Shown: one piece after another, positions 1 through 9,125 of the stretch
Layout of the letters: each line of letters opens with the position of its first letter
How positions within the stretch are numbered: position 1 is the stretch's first letter
Origin: an uncultured Bacilli bacterium
Lineage (GTDB): Bacteria > Bacillota_I > Bacilli_A > RF39 > UBA660
Reading direction: 5' to 3'
Length of the DNA stretch: 64,000 nucleotides
NCBI GenBank assembly: GCA_910584305.1
Contig: CAJTZW010000004.1
Coordinates: forward strand, 48,203-112,202
Notes under the pieces: generated by a model
Told to the model about the DNA's origin: nothing
Database searches by the model: none
The model's input: the letters and a program-made list of their open reading frames with translations, nothing else
Position numbers and translations under genes: made by a program

Positions 1-1305
1 TTGTCAAATCCTTCAGAGACATACGAGGCACTTACAGACGCTGATATGAGGTATGGACATATTAAAGATGAGGAAGGAAAAGAAGTGGAATTAACTGATA
101 GCAATTATATGAAATATATCAGTTCCAAAAATAGAAATGTTCGAAAATCTACTTTTGATTTAATGTATGAGACATACGCATCGTATAAAAATACAATTAC
201 ATCAATTTATAATGGTGATATTGATAGCAATATAGCAATTGCTAAAATCAGAAATTATAATACTGCACGAGAGGCATCTTTATTTGGGGATAATGTTACA
301 ACAGATATCTATGACAATTTAATTGATACAGTAAATAAAAACTTACATGTATTATATAAATATTATGATTTGAAAAAAGAAGTATTAGGAATTGATGAAT
401 TGCACATGTACGATATATATGCAGATCTAATAGAGGTAGAAACAGATTCATATGAGTTTGAAGATGCTAAAGACTTAGTAATAGATGCTCTTAGTGTACT
501 TGGAGAAGATTATATTACCAATTTAAGGAAGGCATTTTCAGAAAGATGGATAGATATATATAATAATAAGGGAAAACGCAGTGGAGCATATTCAAGTGGC
601 TTTTATGACACAAATCCGTATATTCTTTTGAACTACGAGAAACAATTAAAGGATGTTTCTACACTTGCCCATGAGCTAGGACATTCTATGCATACATATT
701 ACTCTTGTAAAAATAATATGTATCAGTATTCAAGCTATAATATATTTGTTGCAGAAGTAGCATCTACTGTAAATGAATTGTTACTTGCTAAGTATATGCT
801 AAAACATTCAGTGAAAAAAGAAGAAAAGTTATCGATTCTAAATCGTTTGATGGAATTATTTAAAGGAACAATCTTTAGACAAACAATGTTTGCTGAGTTT
901 GAACGTGATATGTATGCAAAACGTGAGAATAAAGAGGCATTAACCAATGATGTTTTATGTGATGCATATTATGAACTAAATAAGAAGTATTTTGGTCCAA
1001 ATGTTATTGCAGACGATGCAATCAAGTATGAATGGGAAAGAATTCCTCATTTCTACTATGGTTTCTATGTATATAAATATGCGATAGGGTTATCCGTAGC
1101 ATGTTATATTGTAGATGGAATATTAAATAATAGAGAAAATGCGTTAGAAGATTATTTAAGCTTTTTAAAAACAGGCGGAAGCATGTATCCTGTAGACGAA
1201 TTAAAAGTAGCAGGTGTAGATATATGTGATCCAAAAGTTGTAGAAAGCGCAATTCATATGTTTGACGAAACAATTGAAGAATTTAAAAACTTGATAAATG
1301 AGTAA
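1..1305 (+). CDS. pepF: Oligoendopeptidase F-type M3 metallopeptidase, 5' end cut by window
   Basis: A zinc metallopeptidase of the M3 family (thimet/PepF group) that cleaves short oligopeptides in the cytoplasm. The visible 434 residues contain the zinc motif HELGH at residues 224-228 and a downstream glutamate near residue 252 in an FVAEVAST context, as expected for the third zinc ligand. The C-terminal YKYAIGLS-type segment is also typical of PepF. Full-length PepF is about 600 residues, so roughly the first 170 are missing upstream of base 1. The TTG at base 1 is only where the window opens and should not be taken as the start codon. It ends 12 bases before dnaJ, on the same strand. Confidence 0.93.
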   Translation: MSNPSETYEALTDADMRYGHIKDEEGKEVELTDSNYMKYISSKNRNVRKSTFDLMYETYASYKNTITSIYNGDIDSNIAIAKIRNYNTAREASLFGDNVTTDIYDNLIDTVNKNLHVLYKYYDLKKEVLGIDELHMYDIYADLIEVETDSYEFEDAKDLVIDALSVLGEDYITNLRKAFSERWIDIYNNKGKRSGAYSSGFYDTNPYILLNYEKQLKDVSTLAHELGHSMHTYYSCKNNMYQYSSYNIFVAEVASTVNELLLAKYMLKHSVKKEEKLSILNRLMELFKGTIFRQTMFAEFERDMYAKRENKEALTNDVLCDAYYELNKKYFGPNVIADDAIKYEWERIPHFYYGFYVYKYAIGLSVACYIVDGILNNRENALEDYLSFLKTGGSMYPVDELKVAGVDICDPKVVESAIHMFDETIEEFKNLINE

Positions 1306-1317
1306 AGAAGGTGGAGT

Positions 1318-2421
1318 ATGAATAAACGTGATTATTATGAAGTTTTAGGTGTTGATAAAAATGCAAGTGAAGCAGATATAAAATCTGCCTTCCGTCGCCT
1401 TGCAAAAAAGTATCATCCAGATGTTTCTAAAGAACCAGATGCTGCTGAAAAATTTAAAGAAGCACAAGAGGCCTATGCTGTGCTATCTGATGCAGATAAG
1501 CGTAGACAATATGACCAATATGGTCACGCTGCATTTGATCAAATGGGTGGAGGAGCTGGAGGATTTGATTTCTCTGGATTCGATTTTTCTGATATCTTTG
1601 GGGATTTGTTTGGTTCTAGTTTTGGATTTGGCGGTGGAAGAGGCTCATCTTCCAGTCGTCCAAGAAAAGGTGCAGACAGCTTACTTCGAATGAATTTAAC
1701 ATTTGAAGAAGCCGTATTTGGTTGCAAGAAAACAATCAATGTAAATGTATCAGAAGAATGTAGCGAATGCCATGGAAAAGGAGGGCATAATGAAAAAATA
1801 TGTCCAGATTGCCATGGAACAGGGCAACAAACAATTGAGCAAAGAACTATGTTTGGAACATTTGCAAGTCGTACCACTTGTAGTACTTGTGGTGGAAAAG
1901 GAAAAACATATGAAACAAAATGCTCTGTTTGTCGCGGAACTGGAAAAGTTAATAAAAATAAAGATATTGAACTTAAAGTACCAGCAGGTGTAGATACAGG
2001 AAATCGTCTTCGTCTTGCAGGAAAAGGGGAAGCTGGAATGAATGGAGGCTCAAATGGAGATATTTATGTAGAGTTTTCTGTAAAAGAACATCCTCTATTT
2101 GAGCGAGATGAAAATGATATTTACGTAACACTTCCAATTACAATTACAGAAGCAGTTCTTGGGACTAAAAAAGAGGTTCCAACCCTTTATGGAAATATCA
2201 AACTAACCATTCCTGCAGGTTCTAGCACCAATGATAAACATCGTATCAAAGGAAAAGGGGTAGAAGATGTTCAAACTGGAAGAAAAGGAGATATGTATGT
2301 AATTATAGATGTACATATTCCAAAAAAATTATCCAAAGAACAAAAGAAACTATTTGAACAATTACATAAAACAGAATTGGATGACAGTGATAAATTTAGA
2401 AAGATAGAAAAATATTTATAA
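1318..2421 (+). CDS. dnaJ: Chaperone DnaJ (type I Hsp40)
   Basis: Co-chaperone that stimulates DnaK ATP hydrolysis and delivers unfolded proteins to it. Residues 1-65 are a J-domain with HPD at residues 33-35. A glycine/phenylalanine-rich linker follows (about 70-115). Four zinc-finger repeats of the form CxxCxGxG come next ([32 protein letters not shown], about 140-210), then the two C-terminal substrate-binding beta domains. At 367 residues it is normal length. The start has GGTGG just upstream. No dnaK or grpE is in the window, so dnaJ is detached from them here or they lie just upstream. Confidence 0.97.
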   Translation: MNKRDYYEVLGVDKNASEADIKSAFRRLAKKYHPDVSKEPDAAEKFKEAQEAYAVLSDADKRRQYDQYGHAAFDQMGGGAGGFDFSGFDFSDIFGDLFGSSFGFGGGRGSSSSRPRKGADSLLRMNLTFEEAVFGCKKTINVNVSEECSECHGKGGHNEKICPDCHGTGQQTIEQRTMFGTFASRTTCSTCGGKGKTYETKCSVCRGTGKVNKNKDIELKVPAGVDTGNRLRLAGKGEAGMNGGSNGDIYVEFSVKEHPLFERDENDIYVTLPITITEAVLGTKKEVPTLYGNIKLTIPAGSSTNDKHRIKGKGVEDVQTGRKGDMYVIIDVHIPKKLSKEQKKLFEQLHKTELDDSDKFRKIEKYL

Positions 2422-2440
2422 AATATTATAATCATATTTA

Positions 2441-2465
2441 AAAGCGATAAAAATTTTATCGCTTT
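2441..2465. terminator. Bidirectional terminator between dnaJ and the PHP gene
   Basis: AAAGCGATAAAA (2441-2452) is the exact reverse complement of 2454-2465, giving a near-perfect hairpin. T-rich sequence flanks it in both reading directions. It sits between convergent genes and overlaps the stop codon of the reverse-strand gene. Confidence 0.8.
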
Positions 2466-3262
2466 ATATTTTGCATACTGATTTCACGTTTATGGAATAC
2501 AGCATACTCATCAAATCCTAAATATTGTAATAATTGAAATACTTTATCAAAATCAGATCCCAAGTCATCTATCTTGTGAGCATCCGAACCAATTGTTATA
2601 ATAGAACCGCCTAACTCTTTATATCGTTTTAAGATTTCAATATTAGGGTGTGGTGCATAACATTTGTAACGAATCCCAGATGTATTGACTTCGATACCTT
2701 TATCTTTCCTGATTAATTCACATAAAATTGCATCTAATATTTCATTAAACTCCTTATATTCAATACTTTTATTAGCATACCCGCCATATCGTGCGATATA
2801 ATCTAAATGTCCATATACATCAAAATTTTCATATAATTGAACATTTTTTAAAACTTCCTTAAAATACTTTAAATATGATTGGCGTCTTGTAAGTCCTTCA
2901 AAAAAAGTTGCATCTTTAGATAAGTCTTTTTTACAAGTGATATGTGAAGAACCAATAATAAAATCAAAAGGATACATAGAGAGCATAGCATTAATAGTTT
3001 GTGTCTCATCAGGTTGTAATCCCACTTCAATGCCCAAATTAATTTGAATATCTTTCGTACTTTCCTGCACTTTTTGAAGTTCTTCGACATACGTAGAGAC
3101 ATCCAAAGTTTTTAAATTTGTCTTAATTCCTGTATAAATGTCATAATGTTCTGTAAATGTAATTTCTTTTATATTCTTGTCTTTTGCCCCTTTTACATAC
3201 TCATCATAAGATGAAATTCCATCGTGACTGATATTACTATGAATGTGTTGATCTATATACAT
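2456..3262 (-). CDS. PHP-family phosphatase, histidinol-phosphatase (HisJ/HisK) type
   Basis: Metal-dependent phosphoesterase of the PHP superfamily. The N-terminus carries DQHIHSNISHDG (metal-binding HxH plus H), then TFTEHYD, and a later GHLDYIARYGG segment and IGSDAHK near the C-terminus. This order is that of HisK/HisJ-type histidinol phosphatases. The length (268 residues) fits. No other histidine biosynthesis gene is nearby, so the true substrate may be another phosphate ester. A clear AAGGAGGG ribosome site precedes the ATG. It lies four bases downstream of the DUF192 gene on the reverse strand, so the two are probably co-transcribed. Confidence 0.8.
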   Translation of the reverse strand: MYIDQHIHSNISHDGISSYDEYVKGAKDKNIKEITFTEHYDIYTGIKTNLKTLDVSTYVEELQKVQESTKDIQINLGIEVGLQPDETQTINAMLSMYPFDFIIGSSHITCKKDLSKDATFFEGLTRRQSYLKYFKEVLKNVQLYENFDVYGHLDYIARYGGYANKSIEYKEFNEILDAILCELIRKDKGIEVNTSGIRYKCYAPHPNIEILKRYKELGGSIITIGSDAHKIDDLGSDFDKVFQLLQYLGFDEYAVFHKREISMQNIKR

Positions 3263-3265
3263 GTT

Positions 3266-3604
3266 CTATCCCTCCTTGTTTTTAATAGTTATTATATTTT
3301 CTTGTTTTAATGTATTTATGATATTTTCATTGTGAGAAAATTCATAAGTATAGTATACATCTTTTCGTGGTAAAATGATATGGTTTGGTTTTACATTTTC
3401 ATATGTATATAAAATATGGTTATTTATATCTGTCATAACCACATCAATGGATTGAAACATAAAGAAAGTGTGAATACTATTACACTTTGGAAAACAATAA
3501 ACCCAATTTTGTTTTTCTCTTTTGAAAGACATTCCGATGAGTCGCTTTATAAATGTATTGCAGTATAAAATAGGAATCTTTTTCTTCTCAAACTCTATAT
3601 ACAT
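3266..3604 (-). CDS. DUF192 family protein
   Basis: A 112-residue protein matching the DUF192 pattern: an FIKRLIGMSFKRE segment (family form: xRxxGLMxR), a short FMFQSIDVVMTD stretch (family form: FxMxNTxxPLDVVFLD) and ITTIKNKE-like end strands. DUF192 proteins are small beta-barrel proteins of unknown function. I chose the ATG at 3604 because AGGTGG lies just upstream with the spacing used throughout this genome; an in-frame GTG at 3613 is the alternative. It is first in a two-gene reverse operon with the PHP phosphatase and is divergent from the Flp pilin gene. Confidence 0.65.
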   Translation of the reverse strand: MYIEFEKKKIPILYCNTFIKRLIGMSFKREKQNWVYCFPKCNSIHTFFMFQSIDVVMTDINNHILYTYENVKPNHIILPRKDVYYTYEFSHNENIINTLKQENIITIKNKEG

Positions 3605-3643
3605 ATCTACCACCTAAAGTTACTATATCACAATAAAAATAAA

Positions 3644-3672
3644 TTGACAAACAACAAAAAAAAGTATAACAT
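3644..3672 (+). promoter_or_regulatory. Promoter of the Flp pilin gene
   Basis: A perfect -35 box TTGACA at 3644-3649. The -10 is either TATAAC at 3665-3670 (15-base spacer) or TAACAT at 3667-3672 (17-base spacer). A start site near 3680 would place the AGGGAGG ribosome site (3696-3702) and the ATG at 3711 correctly. Confidence 0.6.
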
Positions 3673-3710
3673 GGTAATAGAAGATGATAAGTAGCAGGGA
3701 GGTACTTGAT

Positions 3711-3908
3711 ATGAGAATGAACCAGAAAGGACAAGCTTTAGTAGAATATCTACTTATTATAGCTGTAATTAGTGTAGTCGTTGTAAGTATTGTAAAATTA
3801 CTTGGAGGGTATTTACACGATTCAATGGTAAAATCTTCATGTAATTTGGTTGATAAAGTATATGTAGAAGGATCAAAACCAGGGGAGGCCACCTGTGTAG
3901 ATCAATAA
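3711..3908 (+). CDS. flp: Flp/Fap-type pilin subunit of a Tad pilus
   Basis: A 65-residue precursor whose N-terminus reads MRMNQKGQALVEYLLII, the class IVb (Flp) prepilin form: short basic leader, Gly at the -1 cleavage position, then a hydrophobic helix with Glu at mature position 5. A short polar tail carries two Cys that could form a disulfide (SSCNLVDK and EATCVDQ). It would be the major pilus subunit. The start at 3711 is set by AGGGAGG eight bases upstream; an earlier in-frame ATG at 3684 has no ribosome site. It has its own promoter and terminator, so it is expressed separately from the assembly genes that follow, as is common for major pilins. Confidence 0.85.
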   Translation: MRMNQKGQALVEYLLIIAVISVVVVSIVKLLGGYLHDSMVKSSCNLVDKVYVEGSKPGEATCVDQ

Positions 3909-3915
3909 CATGTTT

Positions 3916-3943
3916 AACACGTTTATAATACGTGTTTTCTTTT
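3916..3943 (+). terminator. Terminator after the Flp pilin gene
   Basis: AACACG (3916-3921) pairs with CGTGTT (3931-3936), followed by TTCTTTT. It separates the pilin transcript from the tad assembly operon. Confidence 0.7.
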
Positions 3944-3993
3944 GCACGATAAATAATCTATAATATAAAACAAAAAATATATGACAAAATTCA

Positions 3994-4022
3994 TTGTACT
4001 ACAACATATTTTTTGATATAAT
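3994..4022 (+). promoter_or_regulatory. Promoter of the tad assembly operon
   Basis: TTGTAC at 3994-3999, a 17-base spacer, then a perfect TATAAT at 4017-4022. The expected transcript start near 4029 rules out the ATG at 4029 as a start codon and supports the GTG at 4050. Confidence 0.65.
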
Positions 4023-4049
4023 TTTTATATGATAGAGGATGGTGATAGG

Positions 4050-4391
4050 GTGAGAAATGAGAAAGGACAAGCACTTGTCGAATTCATTTTAATTGTTCCT
4101 GTACTAGCTTTATTCATATTAGGAATGTTTGATGTTGGAAATATTATCTATAAAAAGTATCAGCTAGAAAATCAGTTAGATTATGTAGTAGACTTATATG
4201 TAGGTGGAAAAAACACAGACATACAATCTTATTTATATAAAGAAAAAATAACAATGAATACTACTATGGATAATTCATATACTACCATTACTCTTTCAAA
4301 AGAGATATCTTTTGTAACACCGGGTGCTAGTAAATTATTTGGTTCGGCGTATTCTATTGAAGCAGAAAGGACGATTGCTAGTGAATCGTAA
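4050..4391 (+). CDS. tadE: TadE-like pseudopilin
   Basis: A minor pilin-like protein of the Tad system, 113 residues. It starts MRNEKGQALVEFILIVPVLAL, the TadE-like signature of a basic leader, Gly and a hydrophobic segment with Glu at +5, followed by FDVGNIIYKKY. The GTG start at 4050 has GGTGAT three bases before it, the spacing used by many genes here. TadE proteins are processed by the prepilin peptidase and are needed for pilus assembly; no such peptidase is in this window. It overlaps the next gene by eleven bases. Confidence 0.8.
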   Translation: MRNEKGQALVEFILIVPVLALFILGMFDVGNIIYKKYQLENQLDYVVDLYVGGKNTDIQSYLYKEKITMNTTMDNSYTTITLSKEISFVTPGASKLFGSAYSIEAERTIASES

Positions 4392-4758
4392 AGGTCAAGT
4401 ACTAGCATTATTCGCACTATTATTACCACTAATCCTTATGTGTGTGGCACTTATTATTGATACTGGATTTTTATATATAGAAAAACGACATGTAGATGCA
4501 GTGGTAAAAGACGTAGTAGCATATGGAACCGAAAAAATGGATAGTATTACAGAAGAAGAATTATATGAGTTGTTAGAGAAAAATATAGAAAATATTGAAG
4601 AGAAAAAGATTGTTAAAAAAGATGGAATACTTAGAATTGATGTTTCATTGCAGAAAAAGAGCATATTTTCATTTATTTTTGGAAAAAAGCGATATGAAAT
4701 AGAATCAGTTTATAAAGGAATGGTAGAACAAGATTCTATTAGGATAGTGAGGGGATAG
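4381..4758 (+). CDS. TadG/TadE-like Flp pilus assembly protein
   Basis: A 125-residue second pseudopilin. It begins VNRKGQVLALFALLLPLILM, followed by IDTGFLYIEKRH, which is the TadE/G-like N-terminal form (Gly-Gln then a long hydrophobic helix then a polar D-x-G). The remainder is charged and would lie outside the membrane. The GTG start is chosen because AAAGGA lies nine bases before it. Full TadG proteins also have a von Willebrand domain; this one lacks it. It overlaps tadE and is two bases from the ATPase gene, so it belongs to the same operon. Confidence 0.7.
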   Translation: MNRKGQVLALFALLLPLILMCVALIIDTGFLYIEKRHVDAVVKDVVAYGTEKMDSITEEELYELLEKNIENIEEKKIVKKDGILRIDVSLQKKSIFSFIFGKKRYEIESVYKGMVEQDSIRIVRG

Positions 4759-4759
4759 A

Positions 4760-5545
4760 ATGGCACTAAAACAAGCAAAAGTCTTTTTAATTACATCAGT
4801 AAAAGGTGGCGTTGGTAAAACTACAACTGCCCTAAATTTAGCAGGGATGTACCAAAAGAAAAATCTACAAACACTTCTTTTAGATTTAGATGTATATGGT
4901 GGTAGTGTTGCAGCCTCCTTGAATCTAAAATATGAAAATGATTTATTTGATGCAATGGATGATTTAAATAATAATCGTTTTAATTCTTTAGAAAATTATA
5001 TAGTGAATTATACAAATAAGTTGGATGTTTTACCTGCACCAAAGGACCCTCGGTTGGCAGGGAAAATGAGTAGTAAATTTTTACATGTTATTCTATCAAA
5101 AGCCAAACTAAAATATGATGTAATCATTATTGATACAAATTATTTTTTAGGAGACCTAAATCTAATTGCCATGGATGCAAGTGATGAAATTTTATATATT
5201 GTATCCAATGATCCAATGGATTTAAAAAATATGAGATCGATGGTTTCTATTTATAGTGATATGGATAAAGATAATTATAAAGTGATCTTAAACGAATCTA
5301 TTAATAAATTACGAAATTATTTTACAGTGTATGATATGAAACATATTATGAATCATTCCATCAATTATACCATCCCATCCTCATTTTATATACGTAACAT
5401 CGAGAAATATGTATTAGAGGGCAAAATCTTAACATTAGATAAAAAAGTATGTTCTTCTCATAAAAAGGCAATCGCGAATTTTGAAAAACTAGCTGAATCT
5501 TTATTAAATGATAAAAAGAAAAATAAGGTAAAAGAAGAACAGTAA
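4760..5545 (+). CDS. tadZ: TadZ/CpaE-like MinD-ParA ATPase
   Basis: A P-loop ATPase of the MinD/ParA class with the deviant Walker A KGGVGKTTTALN near residue 15, then a Walker A' DLDVYGGS near residue 43 and a VIIIDTN strand near residue 125. TadZ/CpaE proteins place the pilus machinery in the cell. The N-terminal receiver-like domain found in larger CpaE proteins is absent (261 residues). The gene is preceded by GAGGGGA and followed 12 bases later by tadA. Confidence 0.85.
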   Translation: MALKQAKVFLITSVKGGVGKTTTALNLAGMYQKKNLQTLLLDLDVYGGSVAASLNLKYENDLFDAMDDLNNNRFNSLENYIVNYTNKLDVLPAPKDPRLAGKMSSKFLHVILSKAKLKYDVIIIDTNYFLGDLNLIAMDASDEILYIVSNDPMDLKNMRSMVSIYSDMDKDNYKVILNESINKLRNYFTVYDMKHIMNHSINYTIPSSFYIRNIEKYVLEGKILTLDKKVCSSHKKAIANFEKLAESLLNDKKKNKVKEEQ

Positions 5546-5557
5546 GGAGAGATACCT

Positions 5558-6889
5558 GTGGCAAATAAAAAGTTTGTAGAAGAATTTAATGTAAAAATGG
5601 ATATTTCTGACATTGAACAAGTAAGTGATTATGAGACGTTTCAAAATAAGGCCTTGTTAGATGAATTACGAAATAAGATTATTCAAAACTTAATTGATAA
5701 TAATATTACTAAAACAGGAAATATGGATGATTTTATTAAGGAACAGATTTCAAAAACATTAGAAGGCTATGATTTAACCAATATTGAAAGAAGTTATATT
5801 TACAACTTAATTGATAATGAAATCAATGGATATGGCCCAATTACTGAACTTTTAGATGATAAGGATATTACTGAAATTATGGTAAATGGGAAAAATGAGG
5901 TGTATATTGAATTAGATGGTCGTGTTGTAAAAGACGATAGTATCTCATTTATCAATGATGATCATATTATTCGTACGATTCAAAGATTGATACAACCTCT
6001 TGGAAGAACTATTGATACTGCCAATCCTATGGTTGATGCAAGACTTATAGATGGCTCTAGATTAAACGCAGTAATTCCCCCTTTATCGTTAAAGGGCCCC
6101 GTTATGACAATTCGTAAGTTTAAAGAAGAACTGGCAAATATCGATGATTTTCTTCGCACAGGGACATTAACGCCTTATATGGCGAGATTTTTAGAGGCTT
6201 GTGTGCAAGCAAAGTTAAATATTATTATCTGTGGGGGAACAGGTAGTGGTAAAACAACACTTTTAAATGTATTATCTTCTTTTATTGGACCAGAAGAAAG
6301 AATTATTACTATCGAAGATGCTGCCGAACTTAAGTTAGAACAAGAACATGTAATTTCCTTAGAGACCCGTCTTACTAACTACGAGGGGGAAGGGGAGATT
6401 ACGATACGAGATTTGGTTATCAATTCGCTTCGTATGAGACCTGACCGTATTATTGTTGGAGAAGTTCGTGGAAAAGAAGCTTTCGATATGTTACAAGCCA
6501 TGAATACAGGACACAGTGGTTCGTTGACAACTATGCATGCCAACTCCCCAATGGATGCTTTAAATCGTTTGGAAACAATGGTTCTAATGGCAGGAATGGA
6601 AATACCCATTCCAGCGATTCGCGAATACATAGAAAATGCAATTGATATTGTTGTCAATGTACAACGACTAAGTGATGGGAAACGTAAAATTACCAGTATT
6701 GCAGAAGTAGCTGGATTTAATGGAGATACGATTGAATTAAAAGAAATATTCGCATTTAAGCAAACAGGACTTCTTGACAATAAAGAAGTGAATGGTGAAT
6801 TTTTATTAAATGATTATGTACCTGCTGTGTACGATAAAATCGTATCGCAAGGAATAGATACGTTAAAAGATATATTTGAATCGAGGTGA
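5558..6889 (+). CDS. tadA: TadA/CpaF-type secretion ATPase
   Basis: The hexameric ATPase that powers Tad pilus assembly at the cytoplasmic face. Residues 1-110 form the helical N-terminal domain. Walker [10 protein letters not shown] lies near residue 227; Walker B and the His box are in [17 protein letters not shown] and [15 protein letters not shown], the standard CpaF motifs. At 443 residues it is normal length. The GTG start at 5558 follows AAGGAGAG. Its stop codon overlaps the region just before tadB, so translation of the two is likely coupled. Confidence 0.95.
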   Translation: MANKKFVEEFNVKMDISDIEQVSDYETFQNKALLDELRNKIIQNLIDNNITKTGNMDDFIKEQISKTLEGYDLTNIERSYIYNLIDNEINGYGPITELLDDKDITEIMVNGKNEVYIELDGRVVKDDSISFINDDHIIRTIQRLIQPLGRTIDTANPMVDARLIDGSRLNAVIPPLSLKGPVMTIRKFKEELANIDDFLRTGTLTPYMARFLEACVQAKLNIIICGGTGSGKTTLLNVLSSFIGPEERIITIEDAAELKLEQEHVISLETRLTNYEGEGEITIRDLVINSLRMRPDRIIVGEVRGKEAFDMLQAMNTGHSGSLTTMHANSPMDALNRLETMVLMAGMEIPIPAIREYIENAIDIVVNVQRLSDGKRKITSIAEVAGFNGDTIELKEIFAFKQTGLLDNKEVNGEFLLNDYVPAVYDKIVSQGIDTLKDIFESR

Positions 6890-6894
6890 GAGTT

Positions 6895-8409
6895 ATGGAA
6901 ACAGGATTTGATATATATGAAATGCCTTTAACAAATGAAGAAATAAGTATAATATATACCCCATCTATACAGGCAAGGGCTTATACTTATCAAATCATAA
7001 AAGATGGAGAAGTATATGAAACATACACTATACCATCTGCAACAGCTAGCCAAATTCATTTATATGAATCAGGAATTTATCAAATCACTGTTACTGTAAC
7101 AGACAGGTATAATCGGAAAACAGAAGAAGCAAGTGGTAGGTATATACTTGATTTAGGTGAACCTACAATTACATGCTCAAGTCCTGTGATTACAATGTAC
7201 CAAACAAAAAATAAAAAAGACATTGAGAATGAAGTTTTAAATACTTGTAAAGCAATCGATGCAGTAGAAGGGGATATTACCTCTGCATTACAAATAAATG
7301 TGGAATCACTTGATTCGGAAAAGATAGGTTTACAAAAATTAACGCTTTCTGTAAGTGATACAGCTGGAAATATTGCTACACAAAACATTAATTTAAATAT
7401 TAGAAAAGACAATACAACATTGCTTTTCGGCTTTCAAATTGGCCTTGTTTGTATTGCTTTAATTTGTTTATATCGATTTATCAAGTACAGAAAAAGTGTT
7501 GCGTTAGAAAAACGCCTTTCTAAATATTCCGTAGAGGCGGTCTATGATAGAAGAGTATCTATATTGGATGCAATAACAAAACAATATATAGATATGATTA
7601 ACCGTATTTCACATGGTTTATCAAAATCGAAAATGCTAGTACACCGTAGTAAGCGATATGAAAAATACATTGCTTTATATAAAGGATTATATAAAGACAA
7701 AATGGATTTTATCAGTGTAAAAATTGTAGTAGCATGTTTGATTGTAGCTATTGCCATTTTTGCCAAAACAATCCAATTTGAGGTACTACATTTATATGAG
7801 ATATTTTTACCATTAATATTTGGATATATTCTACCAGACCTTATCTTTATCACAAAGTATAAGTTACACCGCAATCAAATTGAGAATGATTTATTACAAG
7901 CTATTATTATTATGAACAATGCTTTTAAATCAGGAAGAAGCATTACACAAGCGATTGAACTCGTTACAAAGGAACTGGAAGGTCCAATTGCAGAAGAATT
8001 TAAAAAGATGCATTTAGAGATTTCATTTGGTCTTTCGATCGAAGTAGTTTTTAAAAGATTCTCTGAACGTATTGGGTTAGAAGAGGTTACCTATTTAACA
8101 GCTTCTCTATCCATTTTAAATAAAACAGGAGGAAATATTATTAAGGTGTTTACTTCTATTGAAAAAACTTTATTTAATAAAAAGAAACTTAAACTAGAGT
8201 TACTTTCTTTAACTGGAAGTTCTAAAATCATCGTATATATGTTAATAGCGATTCCAATTTTATTTGTTGTACTGATTAGTGTTATTAGTCCAACATATTT
8301 TACACCAATGGTAACAACTCCAATTGGATGGATATTAACTGGAATTATTTTAGTCATCTATATTTTATATATTATATGTGTCCAAAAAATTATGAAGGTA
8401 AGGATGTGA
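6895..8409 (+). CDS. tadB: TadB-like pilus inner-membrane protein with N-terminal Ig-like domains
   Basis: A 504-residue protein in two parts. Residues about 1-170 are beta-rich: they include YQITVTVTDRYNRKT, a segment with KAIDAVEGDIT and LTLSVSDTAGNIATQNI, a pattern of bacterial Ig/HYR-like domains normally found outside the cell. A transmembrane helix follows near 173-195, with basic residues after it. Then comes the type II secretion F (TadB) domain, with two further hydrophobic stretches around 270-315, the NAFKSGRSITQAIE motif and a C-terminal pair of helices. Ordinary TadB proteins are about 300 residues and lack the Ig part. There is no signal peptide. The ATG at 6895 is set by GAGGTGA just upstream; a GTG at 6886 is the alternative. 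Confidence 0.8.
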   Translation: METGFDIYEMPLTNEEISIIYTPSIQARAYTYQIIKDGEVYETYTIPSATASQIHLYESGIYQITVTVTDRYNRKTEEASGRYILDLGEPTITCSSPVITMYQTKNKKDIENEVLNTCKAIDAVEGDITSALQINVESLDSEKIGLQKLTLSVSDTAGNIATQNINLNIRKDNTTLLFGFQIGLVCIALICLYRFIKYRKSVALEKRLSKYSVEAVYDRRVSILDAITKQYIDMINRISHGLSKSKMLVHRSKRYEKYIALYKGLYKDKMDFISVKIVVACLIVAIAIFAKTIQFEVLHLYEIFLPLIFGYILPDLIFITKYKLHRNQIENDLLQAIIIMNNAFKSGRSITQAIELVTKELEGPIAEEFKKMHLEISFGLSIEVVFKRFSERIGLEEVTYLTASLSILNKTGGNIIKVFTSIEKTLFNKKKLKLELLSLTGSSKIIVYMLIAIPILFVVLISVISPTYFTPMVTTPIGWILTGIILVIYILYIICVQKIMKVRM

Positions 8410-8413
8410 GAGC

Positions 8414-9112
8414 ATGAATCATAGCCTCATACGAAAAATTTATAGACAGAAAGACATTGAGAGAATACAAAATAAGTTATTATTGCTTGGAAGCGAAAAG
8501 AAACAAACACCAGAGCATTATTTGAATATTCGTATTTGCACTACTGTACTCGTATTTCTTTGTATATTATATACTGAGAATTTAGGTTATATAGTAGCGC
8601 CTCTCATAGCTATATTATATTATTATGGTTTTTACTATGTAACACTTTTACATCCTATCAAGGAAAGGGGTAAAAAACTTGATAGGGAAGCATTACATTT
8701 TTTTGAGATTTTAACACTTACATTAGAATCAGGAAGAAATTTAGAAAACTCCCTTGAGATTACTGTCTGTAATGTAGATTCCGAACTATCCAGTGAATTT
8801 AAAAAAGCCTTATTTGAAACAAAATTTGGGAAGACACTAATAGAAGCATTAGAAGATATGAAAAATAGAATTCCATCAGAAACAATTAATAACATTATTT
8901 TGAATATTACACAAACAGATGTATTTGGAAATAGTATACTAGAAACAATGTATAATCAAATTGAATTTTTACGCGATAAACAGATATTAGAAATTAAGGG
9001 GCAAATCAATAAGATACCAAACAAAATCAGTATTATATCCGTTTTATTTATTGTACCACTGATTTTGTTATTGGTACTAGGGCCAGTATTGTTACAATTT
9101 TTAGGGGAATAA
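8414..9112 (+). CDS. tadC: TadC-like pilus inner-membrane protein
   Basis: A 232-residue membrane protein. A hydrophobic pair lies at about residues 38-75, then a cytoplasmic stretch with the type II secretion F signature (HFFEILTLTLESGRNLENSLE), and a last helix near the C-terminus (ISVLFIVPLILLLVLGPVLL). It starts four bases after tadB ends and would form the membrane platform with it. It closes the tad operon; no prepilin peptidase, TadV or outer-membrane secretin gene follows. The lack of a secretin fits a single-membrane cell. Confidence 0.8.
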   Translation: MNHSLIRKIYRQKDIERIQNKLLLLGSEKKQTPEHYLNIRICTTVLVFLCILYTENLGYIVAPLIAILYYYGFYYVTLLHPIKERGKKLDREALHFFEILTLTLESGRNLENSLEITVCNVDSELSSEFKKALFETKFGKTLIEALEDMKNRIPSETINNIILNITQTDVFGNSILETMYNQIEFLRDKQILEIKGQINKIPNKISIISVLFIVPLILLLVLGPVLLQFLGE

Positions 9113-9125
9113 AGGAGAGATATGT

